Shown here piece by piece: positions 1 to 7,291 of a DNA stretch of 11,143 nt (its first letter is position 1; every line of letters starts with the position of its first letter). Source of the DNA: Bacteroidota bacterium (GTDB lineage Bacteria; Zhuqueibacterota; JdFR-76; DREG01); the NCBI GenBank assembly GCA_030624545.1, contig JAUXJX010000021.1, forward strand, positions 1-11,143, read 5' to 3'. Below the pieces are notes generated by a model. That model was not told the origin of the DNA. It worked only from the letters and a program-made list of their open reading frames with translations, and searched no databases. A program made the translations under genes and the position numbers.

Positions 1-1328
1 CTATCGAACAGTACCTGAGATCCTCCATCCCATACCAAAAGCTGCAAAACCAGATCGTAGCCTCCGTCCTGGTGTCGCCCGAGGAAGTCCGCTGGGATTA
101 CATAAAAAGCAACGAGAGGGCAAGCATTAAGTATGTTTTCTTCAATCCGGAGGATTATCGAACGGATGACTTACAAATTGAAGAAAGCGAAATCGAAGCC
201 TATTACGACGAAAACCAGGACAAATATCAAGAATCTGAAAAACGCAAAATCGATTACTTACTTTTCCCCATAACTCCCACAGAATTCGACTCACAGGCCG
301 TTAGGAGTGACGCTGAAGATTTATTGCAGAGAATCAAAGACGGAGAGGATTTTGCCTCTCTCGCCGAAACCTACTCCGAAGATCTCGGCACCCAGGCCAA
401 AGGCGGTGATCTCGGATTCTTCGGCAGGGGCGCCATGGTTGAGTCATTCGATGCAGCCGCGTTTGCTGCCGAGGTTGGAGAAGTAGTCGGGCCGGTGGTG
501 AGCCAATTCGGTCTGCATATAATCAAAGTAGAAGAAAAGAAAACGGAAGATGGTGAGGAAAAGGTCAAAGCCAGTCATATTCTTCTGAAATATGTGCCAA
601 GCAATCAGACTCGCGGGGATGTCCGAACCGGGGCAACCCTGTTTGCCATGGATGCAATTGAATTGGGTTTTGAGCAAGCAGTTGCAAAGGATTCGCTAAA
701 TAGTCTAACCTCTCCCCTTTTCGTGCCGGGCGGATTCATTCCGGGCATTGGTTTTGCGAACGACATCAGTGAATTTGTTTTCGAAAGCGAGGCGGGCGCC
801 ATTCGGGAAGAGCCTTTCGATACGGATCAGGGATTTGTTGTGGCTAAACTAAGCGAAATTCAGGCAAGGAGGATTAGGCCGCTTGAGGAAATTCAGAGTT
901 CTATCCGCAGTATTCTCCAGACCCAGAAGCTTAAGGAAATGGCCCGCCAAAAGGCTGAAGAAGCGCGCAGTAAAATGATCACGACCGCGGATTTCGAATT
1001 TGTGGCGGAAAAGGATTCGCTGGAACTCAAAACCCAGGCTTTCTTCTCTAGGAACGAGTCGATCCCCCGGGTAGGCAGGGATCCAAATTTTATGGGGAAT
1101 GTATTCGCCCTCAATGCAAATGAAATCTCCGACCCGGTCGAAACGGTGCGCGGATATTATCTCATACAGCTAATCGAGAAAGCCGCCATCGACGAATCCG
1201 ATTTTGAGCGGCAGAAACCGACTCTGTATGAGCAGCTGCTGAGCCAAAAAAGACAGAGAGCCTTTGTCGATTGGTATGCTGATCTGAAGGAGACGGCGGA
1301 AATAGAGGACCGTCGGCGAAGATCCTAG
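1..1328 (+). CDS. PpiD/SurA-like peptidyl-prolyl cis-trans isomerase, C-terminal part (5' truncated by window)
   Basis: Periplasmic or inner-membrane-anchored parvulin-type foldase that helps fold exported proteins. The reading frame is open from base 3, so the apparent GTG at 72 is not the start and the N-terminal anchor lies outside the window. The first residues read IEQYLRSSIPYQKLQNQIV, typical of the helical SurA_N/PpiD chaperone region. A parvulin domain follows at about nt 230-540, with the conserved GGDLGFFGRG, the MVESFDAAAF helix and the FGLHIIKVEE strand. A second, degenerate unit starts at about nt 563 with KASHILLKY but lacks the GG-x-L-G-x-F core. A PpiD-like C-terminal segment ends in RRRRS. 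It is the only plus-strand gene at the left edge. No clear terminator follows the TAG. The family is confident; the assignment to PpiD rather than SurA or PrsA is inferred from architecture. Confidence 0.9.
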   Translation, partial: IEQYLRSSIPYQKLQNQIVASVLVSPEEVRWDYIKSNERASIKYVFFNPEDYRTDDLQIEESEIEAYYDENQDKYQESEKRKIDYLLFPITPTEFDSQAVRSDAEDLLQRIKDGEDFASLAETYSEDLGTQAKGGDLGFFGRGAMVESFDAAAFAAEVGEVVGPVVSQFGLHIIKVEEKKTEDGEEKVKASHILLKYVPSNQTRGDVRTGATLFAMDAIELGFEQAVAKDSLNSLTSPLFVPGGFIPGIGFANDISEFVFESEAGAIREEPFDTDQGFVVAKLSEIQARRIRPLEEIQSSIRSILQTQKLKEMARQKAEEARSKMITTADFEFVAEKDSLELKTQAFFSRNESIPRVGRDPNFMGNVFALNANEISDPVETVRGYYLIQLIEKAAIDESDFERQKPTLYEQLLSQKRQRAFVDWYADLKETAEIEDRRRRS

Positions 1329-1517
1329 GAGTCTCACGTAGGCAAACAAAGCCCGCACATTCTCTAGTTACTTTCATTAATCAAAACGATTGTAAAGTCC
1401 AGCATTCTTGTTGAGCAGATATTCCTGCGGGGCGGTTGCCGTGTTGTTCCACGCTGACCATCATGCCAATCCCAATTGGAATCTGCATGCGGCAGAGTAT
1501 CAGACTCCCTCCCCACC

Positions 1518-1688
1518 TCACACTCCCAGCCGTTTCAACTCCTCCAGAAACTCCTCCTTGCTTTCAAACTTGTGGTAAATCGAGGCAAAGCGGACATAGG
1601 CATGTCGTCCAGTTTGCGCAAGTGCTTCATGACAAGTTTACCGATTGTTTGTGCGGGAATGTCGCGGGTTTTGAGGTCCTGCAGCTCA
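1518..1688 (-). pseudogene. nrdR: Partial, frameshifted copy of the 3' end of nrdR
   Basis: This minus-strand stretch aligns with 7471-7642, the last ~56 codons of the intact nrdR in the same window. By hand I count 9 substitutions and one single-base deletion over 1521-1688, about 94% identity. The end of the frame is preserved (KEEFLEELKRLGV, then TGA), but the deletion near 1601, opposite the CC at 7554-7555, breaks the frame. The zinc ribbon and most of the ATP-cone are absent, so no functional NrdR can be made. Identity stops abruptly after CTGCAGCTCA at 1679-1688. About half the differences are synonymous and the rest are conservative (Val/Ile, Ala/Val, Val/Met). The rest of the spacer 1329-1767 shows no recognisable gene; short open frames across 1436-1781 are products of this fragment read on the wrong strand. 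Confidence 0.85.
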
Positions 1689-1767
1689 GTTGTAGCTATG
1701 TTGGGAATTTTTTTGATAAAACAATTAAAGCCTCGATTTGTAAAAAATACGCAGGGGAATCCTTACT

Positions 1768-2385
1768 CTAATAAGCTTTGAGGAGCTTTAAATCATCTAA
1801 ATCCTTCCTCAGTTCGAGCGCATCTTGAAAGTGAATGGCACACATACCAAACCGCCGAGCCGTTTCAATGTTCTTTTCTGAATCATCAATAAAAACTGTT
1901 CCATAAGCCTTAATAGCATATTTATCTAACAATAGTTGATAAATTTCTGGATCAGGTTTCTTCATGCCAACTTTTCCTGAAACCAAAATTCCATCAAACT
2001 TATTCAGAAGTTGATAGCGTGCCAGAACAATAGGATATTTCTCCGCTGACAGATTTGTCAAAGCGTACAATGGAATTCCGGTATCCTTTAGTTCTTCCAA
2101 AATGCTTACAGTCTCCCATATCGCATCTCCAAGCATCTCTTCCCAACGACAATCATAGGCTTCAATGTATTCTGCCCAATCCGGATACTTAGCCTGAAGC
2201 TCTAATACCCCATGTGCAAACGACCGACCCGCATCCTGTTGAGCATTCCAATCGAATGTACATATGTTGGATAGCAAGTATTCCATTCTTTGCAGGTCTT
2301 CCTTAAATATCTTTCTGTAAAGGTATCTTGGATGCCAATCAATCAGCACTCCACCAATATCAAAAACCACTGTATGTATGTTCAT
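1768..2385 (-). CDS. HAD-superfamily hydrolase, subfamily IA (phosphatase-like)
   Basis: Haloacid-dehalogenase-fold hydrolase of 205 residues, a normal length for a one-cap HAD IA enzyme. Motif I is VVFDIGGVLIDW near residues 6-17, with nucleophile Asp9. The usual second Asp of DxD is Gly, as in the DLG-type group that includes YihX-like sugar phosphatases, haloacid dehalogenases and the N-domain of epoxide hydrolases. Motif II is ALTNLS, motif III is the Lys of GMKKPDPEIY, and motif IV is VFIDDSEKN. A helical cap lies between motifs I and II. The substrate cannot be read from sequence; a small phosphomonoester is the default. The ATG start is chosen because motif I follows directly, though no strong Shine-Dalgarno precedes it. 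The gene looks more AT-rich than the isomerase gene and stands alone, facing away from the STAS gene. Confidence 0.88.
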   Translation of the reverse strand: MNIHTVVFDIGGVLIDWHPRYLYRKIFKEDLQRMEYLLSNICTFDWNAQQDAGRSFAHGVLELQAKYPDWAEYIEAYDCRWEEMLGDAIWETVSILEELKDTGIPLYALTNLSAEKYPIVLARYQLLNKFDGILVSGKVGMKKPDPEIYQLLLDKYAIKAYGTVFIDDSEKNIETARRFGMCAIHFQDALELRKDLDDLKLLKAY

Positions 2386-2846
2386 AATCTGTTGGATAAG
2401 GCCAAGAAGAAAACAACCTAGTTTTTGAGATGTCCCTGTTCACAAATAGATCAAGAGGAAACTTTATTTGTTAATAAAGATACTGATAATTGTCCAATGA
2501 AAATTTCATCCTAATCTTCGGCATATTGGCGTAATCCTTAATCTGGTGAGCCCAAGAGATTCCTTTACAACCGATGTGTTCACAGGCCGCAATGGGTTGG
2601 AATCTGCTGCTGTGGACAGCAATAATAACTGGTGGATACGCACAGAGAAAACAAGCAGGTGTGCCAGTTTGACCAAAAATAGTGATTCACTATTGGATCA
2701 ATCCTGACCAAAGGTGGACTCCCGACGAAAAAGAATGAAAAAAGACAGGATTTGGAACTAAAAAGATGATAAACTTGAGAATAGTGGAAAGTCGGTCGAC
2801 AAAGTAAATATTTACGGCACAAAATATAGGGTGAGGAGAAAGCTTT
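2386..2846. other. Intergenic region between divergent HAD and STAS genes
   Basis: About 460 bases with no convincing gene. It should hold the promoters of both divergent genes, but I cannot place a consistent -35/-10 pair. The clearest signals are the palindrome at 2678-2694 and the Shine-Dalgarno GAGGAG at 2833-2838, eight bases before the STAS ATG. A minus-strand open frame at 2580-2822 has Cys/Tyr/His-rich low-quality composition and no ribosome binding site, so I do not call it. Confidence 0.6.
2678..2694. promoter_or_regulatory. Perfect 7-bp inverted repeat upstream of the STAS gene (possible operator)
   Basis: AATAGTG-ATT-CACTATT is a perfect 7-bp inverted repeat with a 3-base spacer, about 150 bases upstream of the STAS start. 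The geometry fits a dimeric repressor site or a small hairpin. No T-run follows on either strand, so it does not look like a terminator. A function is inferred only from symmetry and position. Confidence 0.3.
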
Positions 2847-3233
2847 ATGGAAGGAATTCAGGTATCGGTTTCAAAAACAGGTGCCTCTGAGAGCAATATC
2901 TTTGCAATCAAAGTTGTGGGTTCTATCGATACAGCGACTTCAGCAGAGGTTGAGCGTGCACTAGATAAGCTCGTTAGCAACCGTGACTATAAGGTTATTG
3001 TGGACCTGGGAAATGTAGACTATATCAGCAGTGCGGGATGGGGGATCTTTATCAACCATATCAAGGAAATTCGGGAAGGAGGGGGTGATCTAAAATTAGC
3101 AAACATGAAATCCGATGTTAGTGAGATATTTGACCTGCTTGAGTTTCATCATATTCTAAGGGCATACGGCACGATTGAGGAGGCACTAAAAGATTTTGAT
3201 TTGAGCTCTGATAAGGGTGCTTTCGCTACTTAG
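2847..3233 (+). CDS. STAS-domain anti-sigma factor antagonist (SpoIIAA/RsbV type)
   Basis: Single STAS-domain protein of 128 residues, the usual size for partner-switching antagonists. In the family, the unphosphorylated protein binds an anti-sigma kinase or other switch partner and is inactivated by Ser phosphorylation. The strand FAIKVVGSIDTATS and the loop VDYISSAGWGIF (about 57-68) are diagnostic. By alignment with the DSSG motif of SpoIIAA, the phospho-acceptor should be Ser62 of S61-S62-A-G. The N- and C-terminal tails are short, with no membrane segment or second domain. A clear GAGGAG precedes the ATG by eight bases. No RsbW-like kinase, PP2C phosphatase or dedicated sigma factor lies nearby; the neighbour rpoN is convergent and not a known target of this switch. 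The partner must therefore be encoded elsewhere. Confidence 0.93.
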   Translation: MEGIQVSVSKTGASESNIFAIKVVGSIDTATSAEVERALDKLVSNRDYKVIVDLGNVDYISSAGWGIFINHIKEIREGGGDLKLANMKSDVSEIFDLLEFHHILRAYGTIEEALKDFDLSSDKGAFAT

Positions 3234-3296
3234 CGAGACAACCTCCTGGTAAACTCCGCGAACATGGTGAATTTTCCTCCCAGGTTAGATTAATTT

Positions 3297-3310
3297 TCTA
3301 GCCGGCTAGA
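3297..3310. repeat. 14-bp perfect palindrome between convergent STAS and rpoN genes
   Basis: TCTAGCCGGCTAGA is a perfect 14-bp palindrome that includes the rpoN stop codon. It could form a short hairpin at the meeting point of two convergent transcripts, but there is no loop and no T-run, so a terminator role is weak. Confidence 0.35.
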
Positions 3311-4751
3311 TCTCCCGCCGCATCCTCGCTATTGGGATTTTCATCTGTTCCCTATATTTTGCCACCGTACGGCGCGCAATCGGATAGCCTTCCTCCGCTA
3401 GTATTTTGACGATTGTTTGGTCATTCAGGGGTTTGTGGGAGTCCTCATTGTCGATAATCTTGCGTATTAGGTCCTTGATTTTTTTGTTCGAGACCTCCTC
3501 GCCATCGCTGGTTGTCATTTTCTCGCTGAAGAAATATTTCAGTTCGAATACGCCAAAATCGGTCTGGACATACTTGCCATTCGTCACGCGGCTGATCGTC
3601 GATATGTCCATGTTGACCCGCTCGGCGATATCCTTTAAGATCATTGGCTTAAGCAAGCCCGGGCCCTTATCAAAGAAGCCATGTTGTTTCTCAACGATGG
3701 CGGACATAACCCTGAAAATAGTTGCCCGGCGCTGATGGATCGAATTGATCAGCCATCGAGCCGACTCCAATCGCTTGCGGATAAAACTTCTCACTTCGGA
3801 AGGCACTTTATTTGGATTTGCCAGCATTTGCCGGTAGCCCCTGTTGATGCGCAGAGTGGGAATATTGGAATCATTAAGGGAAACCACAAACTCATCGTCC
3901 ACCCGCTCCACGATGACATCCGGAATCACATAATTCTCGTCCTGGGAAATATGTCCCTCCCCGGGCTTCGGATTGAGCTTGCCGATTTCATCCATGGCCT
4001 CCTTCAATTCATCCAGAGAGACTTCCAATTTTTTGGAAATCTTCTCAAACCGCTTGTTCTTGAAATCATCAAAATGATCCGTTAGAATTTCTCTGGCAAG
4101 ATCATTGCTGTGCTTTTCGTTAAGCTGAATGAGGAGACATTCTCGCAGATCCCTGGCCGCGATTCCGACCGGCTCAAAACCTTGAATAATCTTCAGCACA
4201 TTCTCAATCTCTTCCACCCCAGCTTCCAGGTTTAGAGAGATTTCCTCCAAGTCGACTTTCAGATAGCCATCCTCGTCAATATTCCAGATGATATACTCAC
4301 CGATCATGGTCTCCTGTTCCGTTATCTCGGGAATAACGTGAAGCTGTTCCAGCAGATGTTCAGATAAAGTCACGCGGCTCGGATTAGGCCGCTCGTACTC
4401 TTCCACATTGGGGTCTTTAGGAATCCTGAACTCGAACTCATCTTCATCCCCGAGAAGGTCCCAGTCAATCTCCCCATCAGTTTCCTCGTCCTTTTCGTCT
4501 TTTTTTTCCTCTTCTTCTTTTTTCTCTTTGCCATCTTCAGGCTGATCTTGCTCCAGGGACAACTCGACCTCTTCCTCCTCATCGAGCTCCATTTCGTCTT
4601 CGAGGATCTCCTCCAATAAAGGATTTTCCTGTAATTCGAGCTTGATACGCTGTTCAAGCCTGAGAAGAGGTAATTGCAGCAGCGTAGAAAGCATTACCTG
4701 CTGCGGCGACAGCTTCTGCTGCAAAGACATTGTCTGTCGAAGTCCTAACAT
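3306..4751 (-). CDS. rpoN: RNA polymerase sigma-54 factor
   Basis: Sigma-54 directs RNA polymerase to -24/-12 promoters and needs AAA+ activators for open-complex formation. At 481 residues it is full length. Region I (1-50) is Gln/Leu-rich (MSLQQKLSPQQVMLSTLLQL), the activator-interacting part. Region II (about 49-105) is a long run of Glu/Asp/Lys. The core-binding domain follows, then the helix-turn-helix with LKDIAERVNMDISTISRVTN and GVFELKYFFS. The RpoN box ARRTVAKYRE (459-468), which reads the -24 element, is intact. The first ATG has a close GGATGA; Met8 (MSLQQ) is a possible alternative start. The gene is monocistronic: a terminator ends the operon upstream and the next gene downstream is convergent. 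No bona fide -24/-12 promoter was found in the window. Confidence 0.97.
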   Translation of the reverse strand: MLGLRQTMSLQQKLSPQQVMLSTLLQLPLLRLEQRIKLELQENPLLEEILEDEMELDEEEEVELSLEQDQPEDGKEKKEEEEKKDEKDEETDGEIDWDLLGDEDEFEFRIPKDPNVEEYERPNPSRVTLSEHLLEQLHVIPEITEQETMIGEYIIWNIDEDGYLKVDLEEISLNLEAGVEEIENVLKIIQGFEPVGIAARDLRECLLIQLNEKHSNDLAREILTDHFDDFKNKRFEKISKKLEVSLDELKEAMDEIGKLNPKPGEGHISQDENYVIPDVIVERVDDEFVVSLNDSNIPTLRINRGYRQMLANPNKVPSEVRSFIRKRLESARWLINSIHQRRATIFRVMSAIVEKQHGFFDKGPGLLKPMILKDIAERVNMDISTISRVTNGKYVQTDFGVFELKYFFSEKMTTSDGEEVSNKKIKDLIRKIIDNEDSHKPLNDQTIVKILAEEGYPIARRTVAKYREQMKIPIARMRREI

Positions 4752-4961
4752 TGATCATCCATTCTTGCTTGACGTTGATGAATTAGAATTCGTCGCTATT
4801 CCCCCGCTAGCAATCTCAACTAAGTCTATCGGTCTTATACCGAAATTGCTAGAGAAATTTGGTCCACATCACATGCGCAAAAGGAAAATTTACATTTGGC
4901 AGCCGATGAGGAAAGTTAGGCCGTCAATCATACAGGGTGAGATTATGATGGAATGACCATC
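4752..4961 (-). promoter_or_regulatory. rpoN leader with nested inverted repeats
   Basis: The region between the upstream operon's terminator and rpoN is about 210 bases. It contains a perfect 8-bp inverted repeat, CTAGCAAT (4807-4814) with ATTGCTAG (4845-4852), enclosing a second 5-bp pair, TCGGT (4829-4833) with ACCGA (4839-4843). In RNA this would be a long stem with a 14-nt asymmetric bulge, 55-100 nt before the start codon. It may be a leader structure or a binding site; I recognise no riboswitch. A plus-strand frame reading out of rpoN to 4956 is not a credible gene. Confidence 0.35.
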
Positions 4962-4995
4962 AAAAAAACAGATCAAAGTTCTACAGATTGGATCT
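4962..4995 (-). terminator. Intrinsic terminator of the fusion/HD operon
   Basis: On the minus strand an 8-bp stem with one mismatch (arms 4988-4995 and 4970-4977, 10-nt loop) is followed by TG and seven T (4968-4962). It lies about 50 bases after the stop of the HD gene, so it should end that operon before rpoN. Confidence 0.65.
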
Positions 4996-5043
4996 CCATC
5001 TTATTTGCAATTTAGATTTCACTGTTCAATGAAATTTCTATTA

Positions 5044-5607
5044 TCAAACATTTGACAGTTCCAGGACCGCCTTTTGAAAAAGAGCTTCCAGTTTGGAATT
5101 GTCATAACTGAAATTCCTAACAATCGATTTCGCACATTCGGATAATCTTTTATATCCCCATATTATTCTAAGAGCAGTTTCGTCCTGCGAATTTCTTGAA
5201 AAATAGAACGGCAGATTGACGTCAAAGTATGAAATGCTATCGGCATCCTTTAAGATATTTGCTTCCGGATTCCCTCCGAATTCGTGACACATAACTAAAT
5301 CAGTTACTTTAGAAATAATTGTTTTGTTGATGTCATATTTTGACAAAATTTCGTTCAGCACCTTCGCACTATTCTGGGAGTGAGCCTTTTTAAACTGGTC
5401 ATAGTTCGAGTAGTCCTCTCGCCTGATTTTCCGTTCTCGAATGCTTCTCTCGATATCGTGCCCCAGGGCTGCAATTTGAAGCGCCATATCCGCTTCCGGT
5501 TTTAATTTTAAAACCCATTCTCTGGTATTTTTTGAATGTATCGGATCTTCGGGGACTTCAGACCTGGAAATGATGGTCTCGATTTCCGATTCAATCTTTT
5601 TAAGCAT
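5044..5607 (-). CDS. HD-domain hydrolase, translationally coupled to the CDP-alcohol transferase fusion
   Basis: Small all-helical protein of 187 residues with an HD-type metal site: His24 (DPIHSKNTREW), His50-Asp51 (AALGHDIERS), further His at 76 and 108 (VMCHEFGG), and Asp121/Asp123 (LKDADSISYFD). HD proteins are mostly metal-dependent phosphohydrolases acting on nucleotides or other phosphate esters. From memory the overall layout resembles the DUF4202 group, but with the HD dyad kept. There is no signal peptide or membrane helix, so it is cytosolic. Its ATG overlaps the upstream stop by eight bases (ATGCTTAA), with only a weak ribosome site, so it is probably translated by coupling and at a matched level. 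That tie suggests it works on the substrate, intermediate or product of the fusion enzyme; the reaction is unknown. The gene is AT-rich compared with glyA. Confidence 0.82.
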   Translation of the reverse strand: MLKKIESEIETIISRSEVPEDPIHSKNTREWVLKLKPEADMALQIAALGHDIERSIRERKIRREDYSNYDQFKKAHSQNSAKVLNEILSKYDINKTIISKVTDLVMCHEFGGNPEANILKDADSISYFDVNLPFYFSRNSQDETALRIIWGYKRLSECAKSIVRNFSYDNSKLEALFQKAVLELSNV

Positions 5608-6913
5608 ACCTGTATCTCAACACCACCAGTCTTCTGACAGCTTCAAAATTCGTGACGAGCGCCAAAATTGCTAATGTCCAAAGAATCTGACCACTCAAAG
5701 CGCCTATGAAGATTATGAATAGACGAATATCTCTCCCCATTCTTATTGCATACCTGTCTGTCATTTTCTCCTTAAAAGTTGAATCGTACTTGTCTGAAGT
5801 ATAACTATTCAAAAAACTACCCATCAGGGCCATAAAACCGATACTCCAGATCAGAGTGTCGTGGTGCAATATCCAGTCGCCATGGATCATGCCAAAAATA
5901 ATTAGCGCGTCGGCGTATCTATCCAGAACAGCATCAAACCAGCCGCCATATTTGCTTTCCTGAAGTTTCAATCGGGCAACTTCGCCATCACAGCCATCAA
6001 TAATGGAGGAGATCTGAGCCAGAATTCCACCGGCCACCAAATAGATGTAATCCCCCATATAAAAAGACAGGGCAGCGAATATCCCAATTATGAAACTCAT
6101 TAACGAAATTTGGTTGGGGCTGATGCCTGTTTTTAGCAGCAATTCCGTAATTCTGATTGAAATGGGTCTATTCAATGTTTTGGAGACCGGACCGTCTGTC
6201 TGTTTTCTTAATTGCTCGATTAACAAAGATTTCGCGTTTTTCAAAGCTTTATCATCGTCCACGTCAATCCAGTATTTCCCGGATATATCGAACGCTTTCA
6301 TCCTGCCGCGGTTTGCTAAGATCCTGATCCCGCCGGAAAGAGTCTCGTTTCCGTGAGCAATGCTTTCTTCAAGCGCATCGAAAATAGCCGGTGTGCATAG
6401 GAAGATACCCGTATCAATTCCATCATGATCGATTAGGTGTTTTCCAATGTCTTTTATGCGGCCGTCTTCCATAACGACTTTTGTGGCATCTTCAATATCC
6501 AAATGTTTAGAATGGTTTCGATCCACACATAGAACACATTCATCCTTTTCCAAAGTTATTTCCAGAAGCTGACTCAATATCTTATCATCAAATAGATGGT
6601 CAGCCATCAAGAGGATAAAAGGCTCCTGCATAAAGTCTCTTGCCGTAAGAACCGAAAGGCCGTTGCCTCGTTTCCACTGCTCATTAACAAGGTAATTTAT
6701 TTTCACCCCCAATTTCCGCCCATCTCCCAAATACTTGCGGATTTTTTTGCCGTTATAACCGACAACAACCAGAAATTCCTTAATGCCTGATTTCCTAGCG
6801 GTCAAAATAACCCTCTTGATAAGGCTTAGTCCGAGTAAAGAAATTAACGGTTTTGAATCACCGTTTTCTTTTTGTCTTATCCCCAGTCCAGCCGCTAATA
6901 TTAATCCTTTCAA
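5600..6913 (-). CDS. Bifunctional nucleotidyltransferase / CDP-alcohol phosphatidyltransferase (IPCT-DIPPS-like)
   Basis: Fusion of 437 residues. The N-terminal half (1-235) is a sugar-phosphate-type nucleotidyltransferase: AAGLGIR (7-13), catalytic Lys21 in SKPL, the metal Asp105 in LLMADHLFD, and YWIDVDDD (214-221). The C-terminal half (about 245-437) is a membrane CDP-alcohol phosphatidyltransferase with the full motif D306-GC-D309-G-EV-A313-R314, G323, D327, D331 and around five or six membrane helices. The same order occurs in CTP:inositol-1-phosphate cytidylyltransferase/di-inositol-phosphate-phosphate synthase of some thermophiles. By analogy the first domain makes a CDP-polyol and the second transfers it to an alcohol or phosphorylated polyol. 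Inositol phosphate is the best guess; another polyol or a phosphonate headgroup is possible. The start is TTG: AAGGAG lies nine bases upstream and the Rossmann motif follows at once. First gene of a two-gene operon. Confidence 0.9.
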   Translation of the reverse strand: MKGLILAAGLGIRQKENGDSKPLISLLGLSLIKRVILTARKSGIKEFLVVVGYNGKKIRKYLGDGRKLGVKINYLVNEQWKRGNGLSVLTARDFMQEPFILLMADHLFDDKILSQLLEITLEKDECVLCVDRNHSKHLDIEDATKVVMEDGRIKDIGKHLIDHDGIDTGIFLCTPAIFDALEESIAHGNETLSGGIRILANRGRMKAFDISGKYWIDVDDDKALKNAKSLLIEQLRKQTDGPVSKTLNRPISIRITELLLKTGISPNQISLMSFIIGIFAALSFYMGDYIYLVAGGILAQISSIIDGCDGEVARLKLQESKYGGWFDAVLDRYADALIIFGMIHGDWILHHDTLIWSIGFMALMGSFLNSYTSDKYDSTFKEKMTDRYAIRMGRDIRLFIIFIGALSGQILWTLAILALVTNFEAVRRLVVLRYRYA

Positions 6914-7142
6914 ATTATGATTCTCCTTGATTTATCGAAAAAACACAAACAGCATCGTTCTTATGATCTATCAATTTCGCCTGACCACGATTATGACTCC
7001 AAAAATTTCAGGCAAATGAAGCCGTTTTAGACTATTCTAAGATGCTCTCTTTGCTAAGCGATTTGATCTTCAGAAACTCAACGAATCGTTTCCTCCCATT
7101 TTGAACTAGTAGAAACTGACCCTTGACGGGGAAGGTTTTATT

Positions 7143-7178
7143 ACAGAGGCGCGCTAAACCCGCGCTACCTATCTCTGT
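7143..7178. repeat. Two-part stem-loop in the long leader
   Basis: ACAGAG (7143-7148) pairs with CTCTGT (7173-7178), and inside it GCGCG (7149-7153) pairs with CGCGC (7161-7165) around a 7-nt loop, with a 7-nt bulge on one side. The 11 bp include a GC-rich inner helix. No T-run follows. It could be an RNA leader structure or a protein-binding site. Confidence 0.35.
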
Positions 7179-7291
7179 GGATGATCAGACTTCAGCAGAT
7201 ATCAGATCGAAACTTCAAGAGGCACGAGCCCGTCCGGGATTGTAACCCACACCGGGGTTAATCTGGCACAATGATGCAGTACCGTAACATT

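Noticed and set aside
72..1328. GTG at 72 as the start of the isomerase
   Set aside because: The frame is open to base 3 and the residues before the GTG fit the SurA_N/PpiD family, so the gene begins outside the window.
1436..1781. Overlapping plus-strand frames of 101 and 111 codons
   Set aside because: They read across the nrdR fragment on its non-coding strand; no family is recognisable.
2580..2822. 80-codon minus-strand open frame in the HAD/STAS gap
   Set aside because: Cys/Tyr/Phe/His-rich sequence without a domain or ribosome site; it also covers the presumed STAS promoter.
3223..3236. TCGCTA/TAGCGA inverted repeat at the STAS stop as a terminator
   Set aside because: Only a 2-nt loop and no T-run on either strand.
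4642..4956. 104-codon plus-strand frame running out of rpoN
   Set aside because: Antisense to the rpoN N-terminus and leader, no Shine-Dalgarno and no recognisable domain.
7264..7278. Sigma-54 promoter-like TGGCACAATGATGCA
   Set aside because: The GG and GC elements are separated by 9 bases instead of the strict 10, so it is unlikely to be used by RpoN.
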